Assembly (NCBI RefSeq): GCF_032393985.1
Contig: NZ_CP135918.1
Location: 5,643,724-5,707,723, forward strand
Origin: Fischerella sp. JS2
Lineage (GTDB): Bacteria > Cyanobacteriota > Cyanobacteriia > Cyanobacteriales > Nostocaceae
DNA length: 64,000 nt
Direction of reading: 5' to 3'
A program made the position numbers and the translations under genes. Positions 1 to 7,760 of this stretch are shown piece by piece (the first letter of the stretch is position 1; every line of letters starts with the position of its first letter). Under the pieces are notes generated by a model. The model had not been told where the DNA came from. It worked only from the letters and a program-made list of their open reading frames with translations, and did not search any database.

Positions 1-109
1 GTGGAATACCCTATCTTTTTTTCGGTATTCACACCATTACTTAATTTTCAAATATTTGTTACATTTATTTATATAAAGCAATAAAAATTAAATTAAGGAG
101 CTAAAGATT

Positions 110-340
110 ATGATGACTATCTTGATAGGATTGTTCATTGTTGGTTGGGTAGCAGCTTCCTTACTGGGTTCTATGGCTTACTTCCTGGGAGAACAAAGAA
201 AGCCTATCCACGAACGTAACTGGCGTTCTGAATCTTTTGAAAAACTGGCTAAATCCATCACTGGTAAGGATATAGACTATAGCGATCGCACTCCTGCCTA
301 TGGGATGGATGCCTATGCTAGCAACGTACTTCCCAACTAA
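110..340 (+). CDS. Small one-helix membrane protein, Psb35-like
   Basis: A 76-residue protein with one N-terminal hydrophobic segment (about residues 3-25) followed by a soluble tail containing GEQRKPIHERNW and a Tyr/Asp-rich C-terminus. The tail pattern resembles the cyanobacterial photosystem II assembly factor Psb35 (Ssl2148 family), which is associated with CP47 and high-light-inducible proteins at the thylakoid. That match is from memory, so the specific name is tentative; a small thylakoid membrane protein is well supported. AAGGAG lies about 10 bases before the first of two adjacent ATG codons (110 and 113), so either may start. It is followed by a strong terminator and appears monocistronic. 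Confidence 0.7.
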   Translation: MMTILIGLFIVGWVAASLLGSMAYFLGEQRKPIHERNWRSESFEKLAKSITGKDIDYSDRTPAYGMDAYASNVLPN

Positions 341-395
341 AGTGCAGACATTGGGTTTCTTTCAGAAAAAGATGGTTTATTTGAGAGTATTTAGC

Positions 396-430
396 AACCC
401 CTAGTGAATTCACTAGGGGTTTTATTTTTT
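396..430 (+). terminator. Rho-independent terminator of the Psb35-like gene
   Basis: A perfect 26-base palindrome (AACCCCTAGTG and its complement around GAATTC) is followed directly by a T-rich run. It lies 55 bases after the stop codon of the preceding small gene. Confidence 0.9.
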
Positions 431-479
431 AGTTATCAAGAAAGGCTTCGGGCAGATGGCAGCTATGCGAAGATCTAAA

Positions 480-875
480 GTTTTCGTTCGTGATTGAGCC
501 ATCTGTACCCTCTGCCAAATGGGTTTAAGACCCCCAGTAAATCGAAGATTTACTGGTCGAGGGAAAAACCTGCACAAAACGCGCAACCCTTCTCAAAACG
601 AACGGAGTTATTGCAACTATTCTCAGTATTAGTGAGAAAAAACGTTCGTTTTGAGAACCCACCCTCAATTGGAGTTCGCCAAGCGGAATTACCACGCATG
701 GTTGCGCGTTTTGTGTGTAATAATGCGTCGTCTGCAATGTTCCTGGGGGTCACAAGACGCAAAACGGCGTGTCCGGTGGTATCCCCCTTTAATTCCCTTC
801 TGCCACGGCGTTCTTTGTTCGCCCGCAGCTTTGCAACCCACGCCTCCTGTGCCTCCGTACTTCTGCCTTCTTCAA
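480..875. repeat. GC-rich intergenic mosaic of nested palindromes
   Basis: This 400-base stretch has overlapping ORFs on both strands but no convincing gene. It holds a hairpin at 534-556 (CCAGTAAATC / GATTTACTGG), an outer inverted repeat 573-588 / 700-717 (CACAAAACGCGCAACC and its complement) and an inner one 590-604 / 643-657 (TTCTCAAAACGAACG and its complement). The motif GGGTTTAAGA next to a hairpin recurs at about 21127. The overlapping ORFs are a by-product of the palindromes. Confidence 0.6.
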
Positions 876-2246
876 TCACTGTTCCCTGATTCCAGTTTCA
901 ACCGTTAATACCTGCGGTGGTGTTGCATCAGGTGGATAGAGGAAATCTACTTGTACTAATCTCTTGTCACCAGCCTTCATATTCAAAACTACCAAAGGTT
1001 CCCCAGCCTGACCGCGCTTTTGCACCAAATGCACAAACTGAGTTTGCTGTTTACCTTGATCATCTTTGTAGCCTAAGCGAACTGTTCCACGGAAAAACAC
1101 TTGCTGTGCTGGTGTACTCAAAAAGCGTAACCCTGGTTTGACCAACTGGTCTTCTTTCAGGGGTGTCTGCATAGATATAGTTACTTTTTGTGGTGTTTGT
1201 GTGTTGTTATACAATGGGAACTTCAGGCTGTATTGGATACCGTAATTTCCATGAGCGCGATAGGCAGTGTCAGGATAGCGTACTAGCATGGGTGCGCTTT
1301 GAATTTGACCAGTCCCTAAAGTTCCACCAGGGACAGTACTCAATGCATAAGAATAAGCTTGACCAGGCTGAGGAATAGTTAGATATTTGGATTTAGCATT
1401 ATCTGTAATAAAAGCCCGCCAAAAAGAACCGTTTGCTACACCTGCGACACGTCCATAGACTATAGGTTTGTCAGTTTTTTCTAAAGGAGTAGGGGTTTTA
1501 TCTCGCGGCCCGGCTAAGTTACCATTATTGAGTAAATTTTCCCATTCTTCTAAAGTAGGTGGGCGATCGCTACCATCAGGGTTGGTTTTTGCAAACATCG
1601 CTAAACTAGCTGCGTAGACAGTACCATTGCTATGCAGACGCATCAAAGCAGATCGACCATTCAAAGGTGGGGTAAGTCCTCTGACTGGAATTGGTGCATT
1701 CAACAGCATCTGACTTTGTCCTGGCGGAATCACAATTTGGGCAGGAAAGATTTCTTGGCGGCGTCCGCGTAAGACATCATTCATTACGCGATCGCCTGGC
1801 CCAGCAAAAACATTTCCCAAAAGATTTTGGGTAAAAGATGGCAATTCCACAAAGGGTGCATCTGGCTGACTTAAATAAGTTGCCCCTTGAAACACATTAA
1901 TCTTTACTGGTTGTTTACCTGGGTTATGTAGGATTATCCCTAGATACAGCGATCGCAAGTCATTTGGGGTGGGTGCTTCAGCAACATGATGGGCAAAAAT
2001 ATCAAATCTTCCTTTAAACGGATAATTGAGATGTGCTGTTGGGACTTTCTTGCCTTCACCAGGAAAGGTAGAAAGGAGAATTCCTTCTGTCAGAACTTTT
2101 TCTGGACTATTGCTATTAAAGGTCGGTATTCGATCCAGTTTTCCTGGTAAAGGACGTACTTGTTGAGTTTGTACTACTTCTTCAGGTGGTGATGGTGGCA
2201 CAGGAGTTGTTTGAGCGATCGGAAGAATTAGTAAGATTGGCAACAT
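876..2246 (-). CDS. DUF3370 family exported protein
   Basis: A 456-residue protein with a short hydrophobic N-terminus and a Pro-rich segment (about residues 14-35), then a long beta-rich domain with HLNYPFKGRFDIFAHH, LYLGIILHNPGKQPV and a late LVVLNMKAGDKRLVQVD block. This is the layout of the cyanobacterial DUF3370 family, whose function is unknown. The N-terminus suggests export to the periplasm or cell surface. AGGT lies shortly before the ATG. The gene stands alone, with the repeat region downstream and about 600 non-coding bases upstream. Confidence 0.85.
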   Translation of the reverse strand: MLPILLILPIAQTTPVPPSPPEEVVQTQQVRPLPGKLDRIPTFNSNSPEKVLTEGILLSTFPGEGKKVPTAHLNYPFKGRFDIFAHHVAEAPTPNDLRSLYLGIILHNPGKQPVKINVFQGATYLSQPDAPFVELPSFTQNLLGNVFAGPGDRVMNDVLRGRRQEIFPAQIVIPPGQSQMLLNAPIPVRGLTPPLNGRSALMRLHSNGTVYAASLAMFAKTNPDGSDRPPTLEEWENLLNNGNLAGPRDKTPTPLEKTDKPIVYGRVAGVANGSFWRAFITDNAKSKYLTIPQPGQAYSYALSTVPGGTLGTGQIQSAPMLVRYPDTAYRAHGNYGIQYSLKFPLYNNTQTPQKVTISMQTPLKEDQLVKPGLRFLSTPAQQVFFRGTVRLGYKDDQGKQQTQFVHLVQKRGQAGEPLVVLNMKAGDKRLVQVDFLYPPDATPPQVLTVETGIREQ

Positions 2247-2856
2247 ATACCTAGAGAAATTTTTCTACAAACAGACGCAAAAAATATTATCAAAGTGCCA
2301 CCCTGTGAATAATTAATAAAAAATCAGCAACTCTTGAGGACGATTTTTCTTTAGTCAAAATAGAAACGTGGATAAAGATGCAAACTCTTAATTAGGACTG
2401 TCTTGGGTAATCTAGTGCTAAATAATTTAGACCTTCAACAGACAAATTTGCCGTGGTCATGGCTAATTTCAATATTTCCTGTCTCTATCACCAATTGCTC
2501 TAAATTCACCTTTGTATGCAACACAGTTGCACCAAAACTAGAATTGGACTCCATGCTTAATTGCCTCTGCTTTTTGGTCAGACTACAGCAGTTCATCCCA
2601 TCCGGCCAGAGTTCTGCAATTTTTTCCGGTACTCGATTATCGACAAGTTGCGTATCCACAGGCAACAATCGCCAAGAAAGTTAAATCATGAGATAACTAA
2701 TGAAGTTTAGCTAGTTCAATCAATAAATCATCAGAGGAATTTGACTGTTGATCAGGTAGCCAAGTTTCAAAATAAATTAATAGCAACCTTCTCTTTATAA
2801 GGAATATTATTTAAAATAGAATTACCCTCCATAATAAATTGACAGGGAGCAAGTTA
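2247..2856. other. Non-coding stretch upstream of hisH
   Basis: Two overlapping short ORFs on opposite strands (about 2403-2684 and 2435-2668) have no recognisable domain, no good ribosome-binding site and no start context. The stretch should hold the promoters of hisH and of the divergent DUF3370 gene, but I see no clear motif. Confidence 0.4.
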
Positions 2857-3498
2857 ATGGCGGTTATAGCAGTCGTGGACTACGACATGGGAAATTTGCA
2901 CTCAGTCTGTAAAGGTTTAGAAAAAGCTGGGGCCACTCCCAAAGTCACAGATTCTGCAAAGGAATTAGAAAAAGCAGATGCAATAGTATTACCAGGAGTG
3001 GGTGCATTTGATCCGGCAGTGCAACATTTAAGATCGCGGAATTTAGAAGCACCCATCAAAGCAGCGATCGCATCTGGTAAACCCTTTTTAGGTATTTGTT
3101 TGGGGCTGCAAATTTTGTTTGATTCCAGTGAAGAAGGCTGTGAACCAGGACTAGGAATTATTAGAGGAAAAGTACGGCGCTTCCGTCCAGAACCAGGGAT
3201 TACTATTCCCCATATGGGTTGGAATCAACTCGAATTGACTCAACCAAAATGTCTTTTATGGGAATATTTAGCGCCTCAACCTTGGGTATATTTTGTCCAT
3301 TCTTATTATGTTGACCCCGCCGAACCTGAAGTCCGCGCTGCTACCGTCACTCACGGTAGTCAAACAGTTACAGCCGCTATTGCCCAGGAAAACTTAATGG
3401 CAGTCCAGTTTCACCCCGAAAAATCTTCTAATATTGGATTGCAAATTCTGTCTAATTTTGTTGCCCAAGTCCGCGATCACGAAGAAATTGCTGCTTAA
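2857..3498 (+). CDS. hisH: Imidazole glycerol phosphate synthase, glutamine amidotransferase subunit
   Basis: Class I glutamine amidotransferase that supplies ammonia to HisF in histidine biosynthesis. The protein starts MAVIAVVDYDMGNLHSV, has the oxyanion region LPGVGAFDPA, the nucleophile Cys in GICLGLQ, and the catalytic His and Glu in VQFHPEKSS near the C-terminus. The chosen start gives 213 residues, usual for HisH. An upstream in-frame TTG at 2839 is possible, but GGGAG lies just before the ATG at 2857. hisF is not in this window. A C-terminal extension DHEEIAA follows the last conserved helix. Confidence 0.95.
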   Translation: MAVIAVVDYDMGNLHSVCKGLEKAGATPKVTDSAKELEKADAIVLPGVGAFDPAVQHLRSRNLEAPIKAAIASGKPFLGICLGLQILFDSSEEGCEPGLGIIRGKVRRFRPEPGITIPHMGWNQLELTQPKCLLWEYLAPQPWVYFVHSYYVDPAEPEVRAATVTHGSQTVTAAIAQENLMAVQFHPEKSSNIGLQILSNFVAQVRDHEEIAA

Positions 3499-3717
3499 AA
3501 TCAAGTTAATTTTTGTAAATTTATCTCATTCATAAATCTGTTTTATCCTCCCCACCATCTATGCCGAGAAGATGGAAAGATTCTGCTAAAAAGTGGTGGA
3601 TAGTTATCTCATGGAACAGTAATTAGCTAATATTTTATGTAAACCACTTTTTGTGATCAAAAGTTAGAGCGAAAGTGAGTTTGTACTTAAGTCTGCGTTA
3701 ATTTCGATCCCAAACTC

Positions 3718-4272
3718 ATGGCTCTAAGAATTTACGGTAATCGCTCGTTAAAAACATTACCAGGTAAAGACACGAGACCCACAAGCGCCCGGGTTAGAGA
3801 AGCTATTTTTAATATTTGGCAGGGAACAATAGAAGGATGTTATTGGCTAGATTTGTGTGCCGGTACAGGTTCGATGGGTGCGGAAGCATTGTGTAGAGGA
3901 GCAAAAAGTGCGATCGCGATCGAACAATCTAGTCGTGCCTGTGCAATTATCCAACAAAACTGGCAACAAGTAGCGAAAGATGGACAGGAATGGAAAGTGC
4001 TGCGTGGTGATGTAGTGCAGTGGTTGCCAAAACTCGCTGGACAGCAGTTTGATCGAATTTACTTCGATCCGCCTTATGCTAGTCAAGTTTACCAGCCAGT
4101 ATTAGAAGCGATCGCATCATACCGCTTATTAGATGCTGATGGGGAAATAGCAGTCGAACACAGTCCCCAAAATCATACACCCCTTGTAATTCCCAGTTTA
4201 GAAATTTGCCGCCAAAAAATTTATGGTAACACGGCCCTTACTTTCTACAGAAAAACAGAAACAGAAGATTGA
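3718..4272 (+). CDS. rsmD: 16S rRNA (guanine(966)-N(2))-methyltransferase
   Basis: A 184-residue Rossmann-fold methyltransferase that modifies G966 of 16S rRNA in the small ribosomal subunit. Visible features: an N-terminal LPGKDTRPTSARVREAIFN segment, the SAM-binding motif LDLCAGTGSMGAEALCRGA (about residues 43-61) and the catalytic motif FDPPY (about residues 117-121). The length is normal. It lies about 220 bases after hisH on the same strand, without clear coupling. Confidence 0.93.
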   Translation: MALRIYGNRSLKTLPGKDTRPTSARVREAIFNIWQGTIEGCYWLDLCAGTGSMGAEALCRGAKSAIAIEQSSRACAIIQQNWQQVAKDGQEWKVLRGDVVQWLPKLAGQQFDRIYFDPPYASQVYQPVLEAIASYRLLDADGEIAVEHSPQNHTPLVIPSLEICRQKIYGNTALTFYRKTETED

Positions 4273-4444
4273 GAAGAAGGCGTGGGAGAACAAAGACACA
4301 ATCAATTAAAAATTTTAATTTCTAATTGTGTCTCCCCATTACCCCAACATCCTATCTCCCCAATGATTCACATTTATCAGTTATCAGCTATCAGTTTCAT
4401 TAGTGGGTATCATACACCTGATAATTGTTCACTGTTCACTGAAA

Positions 4445-4558
4445 TTAACCTCCTAACTGATTGGGGCGTTTAAATTGCTGGTAGGCTTTGTAGAACAATC
4501 CAGCCAGAGTTACGAAGATGAGACCCAGAACAATGCCGTCTAGTAGGGGTTCAACCAC
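4445..4558 (-). CDS. petG: Cytochrome b6-f complex subunit PetG (subunit 5)
   Basis: A 37-residue single-helix subunit that stabilises the cytochrome b6-f complex in the thylakoid membrane. The sequence begins [19 protein letters not shown] and ends with a conserved tail KRPNQLGG. The longer open frame to 4666 is not the gene: the start is GTG at 4556-4558, with AAGGAG placed 6-7 bases before it, and it gives exactly the family length. It is divergent from cytM, and the 209 bases between them must hold both promoters. Confidence 0.95.
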   Translation of the reverse strand: MVEPLLDGIVLGLIFVTLAGLFYKAYQQFKRPNQLGG

Positions 4559-4767
4559 TTGAAATCTCCTTGTTGCAGTTGTTAAAGATTTATGTCCTGT
4601 TCCCAATCTTACCAAATTTGGCATCAATCCCATGTCTGATGATGGTTTTAGGCAACAACAGAACACAGAAAATATAGATTTGTGCTTGCAAACACAATCA
4701 AAGAAATTTTAAGCTATGTGTATGAAATGAAAAACTTTTGTACACCTAACTTTGACAGCAAAAAAAT

Positions 4768-5142
4768 TTGGATAACCAAATTACCCAACCTAAAATCATG
4801 ATTCAGCGCATCGCTTTGATGGCTCTGGCAATTTTGCTAGCGCTTGTCTTGGGGATTTTTGCTGTTCGCATAGTAAGAGCTTCCGACCCCTATGTCAAGA
4901 CAGTTTTATCCCTGACTGGTGATCCGATACAGGGACATGCCATCTTTCAAATCAACTGTGCTGGTTGTCATGGTTGGGAAGCGGATGGTCGTGTCGGCCC
5001 CAGTTTACAAGGAGTCTCCAAGCACAAATCACCCTATGGTCTAATTCATCAAGTGATCAGTGGCGACACTCCTCCCATGCCGAAATTCCAGCCTAGTGCT
5101 AAAGAAATGGCAGACCTGCTTAGTTATTTGGAAACGCTGTAG
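4768..5142 (+). CDS. cytM: Cytochrome cM (CytM), membrane-anchored c-type cytochrome
   Basis: A class I c-type cytochrome with an uncleaved-looking N-terminal hydrophobic helix (IALMALAILLALVLGIFAV), the haem motif CAGCH and a late Met ligand in PPMPKFQP. Size and architecture fit cyanobacterial CytM, implicated in respiratory/photosynthetic electron-flow control under stress. The start is uncertain: TTG at 4768 gives MDNQITQP, and ATG at 4798 gives MIQRIALM; neither has a strong ribosome-binding site. Divergent from petG. Tandem repeats begin directly after the stop codon. Confidence 0.85.
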   Translation: MDNQITQPKIMIQRIALMALAILLALVLGIFAVRIVRASDPYVKTVLSLTGDPIQGHAIFQINCAGCHGWEADGRVGPSLQGVSKHKSPYGLIHQVISGDTPPMPKFQPSAKEMADLLSYLETL

Positions 5143-5315
5143 TTAGTAGTTAGTAGTTAGTAGTTCGTGGGTAGAGACGCGAGGAACATCGCGTCTATAC
5201 AATAGTAGTTAGTAGTTAGTAGTTGGTGGTTGGTAGTTGATAGTTTATGATTTCATAGACGCCCTAGCACTTCCTGTAGAGTACAACTAACCACTAACCA
5301 CTAACTACTAACCAT
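5143..5315. repeat. Tandem TAGTTAG-type repeats with an embedded palindrome
   Basis: Runs of TAGTTAGTAGT and later the complementary CTAACCACTAA flank a short unique core, so the whole block can fold back on itself. This is the short tandemly repeated repetitive (STRR) type common in heterocystous cyanobacteria. It fills the gap between cytM and the RuBisCO-like gene. Confidence 0.8.
5171..5200. repeat. 30-base palindrome, copy 1 (GACGCGA...TCGCGTC family)
   Basis: Starts GTAGAGACGCGAGG and ends ATCGCGTCTATAC; the centre is GGAACA. The same element, in either orientation, occurs at 27222, 31530, 41228 (shortened) and 59414. Confidence 0.85.
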
Positions 5316-5322
5316 TAGACAA

Positions 5323-6495
5323 ATGTCCATTGAAGTAGACTACCGCTTTCCTGCGGGTGTAAACCCCTATAAGCAAGCTAAAATTATCGCGGTGGGGCAA
5401 ACAGTCGGAACTTGGGATGCACGTTTTGTCCATAGAGAAGCAGCTTTGTGATCGCACTTAGCAGAAGTAGTTTCAGTCCAAACCGAAACCCAAACAGGTG
5501 ATAGCCTTGCCACTATTCGCTTTCCCAAAGGTAATGTGGAAAATGATATAGCCAGTCTCTTAACGATGATATTTGGTAAATATTCAATGGCTGGTGCAGC
5601 GAAAATTGTGGCGGTACGTCTACCAGAAACTTACGGTCATTCTCCCAAACTTGGAATTAGAGGTATTCGTGAACGCTTGGGGGTGTTTGACCGCCCCTTG
5701 ATTATGGCTATATTTAAACCTGCATTGGGGCTTTCAGCCTCAGACCACGCCGCGATTTTGGCAGAAGTAGCCCATGCTGGACTGGATATTATCAAAGATG
5801 ATGAAATTTTGGGGGACTTAGATATTGCCCCCACCCTACAACGCCTCCAGGCTTGTCGCCAAGTTATAGATGAAGTCAAGCAAAAAACAGGGCGTACAGT
5901 ATTGTATGCAGTCAACGTTACAGGTACGGCAGACAAATTACTAGAGAAAGCCCGTCTTTTAGTACGGGAGGGGGCGAACGCACTTTTGTTAAATGTCCTT
6001 ACCTACGGTTTTTCAGTACTATCAGCCTTAGCTAATGACTCCGAAATCAACATTCCCATTTTTGCCCATCCAGCACTGGCAGGGGCAATGTGTGACGCTC
6101 CCGATTATGGTATGACATATTCAGTGGTATTAGGAACCCTCATGGCTCATGCTGGTGCTGACGCTGTTCTATATCCAGCACACTACGGCAGTTTACCTTT
6201 TGCTCCAACAGAAGAAGCCCAAATAAGAGATATCTTGCGTAGTCGTGGAGTCTTCCCCGTCCCTTCGGCTGGCATTCATCCAGGTATAGTTCCCAAAGCC
6301 TTAGCCGATTATGGTCAAGATGTGATTCTCAACGCTGGTACTGGCATCATGGATCATCCTGATGGTGCTGCTGCGGGTGTGCAGGCATTTTTTGAAGCCT
6401 TAGAATGTGTTGCCCAAGGTCAACCTTTTGCCCCAGAAAGTTTGCCACCAAGTTCACTGCGTCGTGCTGTGGAAAAGTGGGGTAGGCATGACTAG
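5323..6495 (+). pseudogene. mtnW: RuBisCO-like protein (type IV, MtnW clade) with an in-frame stop
   Basis: Encodes a RuBisCO-like protein that aligns well from memory with Bacillus MtnW, the 2,3-diketo-5-methylthiopentyl-1-phosphate enolase of methionine salvage. Visible landmarks: LIMAIFKPALGLS, the metal-binding/carbamylated-Lys motif IIKDDE, LYAVNVTGTADKL, FAHPALAGAM, PSAGIHPGIVP and the terminal EKWGRHD. The frame starts at ATG 5323 (MSIEVDYRFPAGVNPYKQA) but has TGA at 5449-5451, after codon 42; homology continues on both sides in the same frame. Either a pseudogene, a read-through, a sequencing error, or restart at GTG 5536, which would lose most of the N-terminal domain. Confidence 0.85.
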
Positions 6496-6540
6496 TAGTT
6501 TGCCATAAAGGGAGGGAGTTAGTTAATTCAAATATAGATA

Positions 6541-7350
6541 TTAGCGTCGAGGACACTTTTGGTAAAAAGGCTGTTTAGCTAAGTAATCTAACTCGACCTG
6601 CTGTAATAAACTTGTCCAAGTATCAGAAATTGTGGTGTCTGATGGGTTACAGGCGCGTAACTCCGTAACTGTTGATAGTACATCAAACCACAGACCTTGT
6701 GCAGCATAGACGGAAAGACGTTCCCTTAAACTCGATCGCTTTAACTGATTAGCCAAACTATTACTGATATTCACTCGCTGCACCCAACCGTGGACACTAA
6801 TAACAGAACGGGGAGAAGGGTCTTGTATATCACAAACAATAGAGACAGACCATTGATAAGTTTGGTTGATTGCCAGAGGTGGAACCTTACCATTATTAGG
6901 TAGAGTTAGACTCATGATCCTAGCTTGAGGACTGGGTTTAAAGTTCGTTTGATACACTAAAGTGCGCGGACGCAGCTTTTCATCTACTTTGTAGAGAGAA
7001 AATAGGATCGTTTGAGCTGTATTTTCAGGTGTGTACCAAAAAAACTTGGGATATGCAGCAGTTGTCAATCCTAGATTAGTTGATGGTAATAGTAAAACTA
7101 TAAGCGGTTGATCACCGAAAAGACAGCCGCCTCTACGTGTGCTACCATTTTCCCGACGTCCAGGAAGAGTTTTGATCGGAACCTTGACTTGGACACTACC
7201 ACTTTGCTGATTGCGGTTGTTGACGCGATTCTGTTTATTTGAAGTTTGTGGTTGAGCAATTGTCTGTGTGAAAGCTACCGAGGGTAAACCACACAGAAGT
7301 AAATTTAGAAGCAAAGACAGGCTAACTTTTAAGTAATTTGGGCGATACAT
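6541..7350 (-). CDS. DUF928 family exported protein
   Basis: A 269-residue protein with an N-terminal signal sequence (LSLLLNLLLCGLPSVAFTQ), an Asn/Gln-rich linker, and a domain with GRRENGSTRRGGC, LIVLLLPSTNLGLTTAAYPKFFWYTP and TYQWSVSIVCD. This matches the cyanobacterial DUF928 family, probably periplasmic, with no assigned function. DUF928 genes often sit near CHAT or haemagglutination-type proteins, but none is seen here. It is convergent with the RuBisCO-like gene. Confidence 0.85.
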   Translation of the reverse strand: MYRPNYLKVSLSLLLNLLLCGLPSVAFTQTIAQPQTSNKQNRVNNRNQQSGSVQVKVPIKTLPGRRENGSTRRGGCLFGDQPLIVLLLPSTNLGLTTAAYPKFFWYTPENTAQTILFSLYKVDEKLRPRTLVYQTNFKPSPQARIMSLTLPNNGKVPPLAINQTYQWSVSIVCDIQDPSPRSVISVHGWVQRVNISNSLANQLKRSSLRERLSVYAAQGLWFDVLSTVTELRACNPSDTTISDTWTSLLQQVELDYLAKQPFYQKCPRR

Positions 7351-7760
7351 TTAGGTTAAAAATTTACAACTGTCTCACCAAAGACGGTACCCACCCACAT
7401 TCAGACGTAATTGATTTACTCTCGTTCCCACGGAAAATTACAGGTGTAAAGTACGGTTCGATTCAATAAAAATAATGCTGTTGCACCACTGTTTTATTTA
7501 CATTGTGGTTGTTTTGCATAGCTGATACTTTAATTTTGTGGAGACAAAAAAGCGGGTAGTCCTCCATAAACCTACCTACTTATACTTCTGCGCCATACTT
7601 GGAGCTTTGTGTATCTTTCACTTAGCTCCTTTTCTATTCCCTTGCGAGAAATTTAGTGGCGATCTTAAACTACAAGGCAGCCTTTGCTGGTCGTAAGGTT
7701 AGGGCATATTGGGTTAGGGATAAATCCCTTCTGCCATCTGCCCTCTGCCTTTGCTGATAA
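7351..7760. other. Non-coding stretch between DUF928 and M3 peptidase genes
   Basis: About 410 bases without a supported gene. The right end carries the low-complexity CTGCCATCTGCCCTCTGCC motif found in several gaps of this window. The left end should hold the DUF928 promoter. Confidence 0.4.

Noticed and set aside
494-908. Overlapping ORFs of 70-131 residues on both strands
   Set aside because: They lie in palindromic repeat sequence, have no ribosome-binding site and no recognisable domain.
2403-2684. Opposed short ORFs of 93 and 77 residues before hisH
   Set aside because: No homology seen, weak start context, and the two overlap completely.
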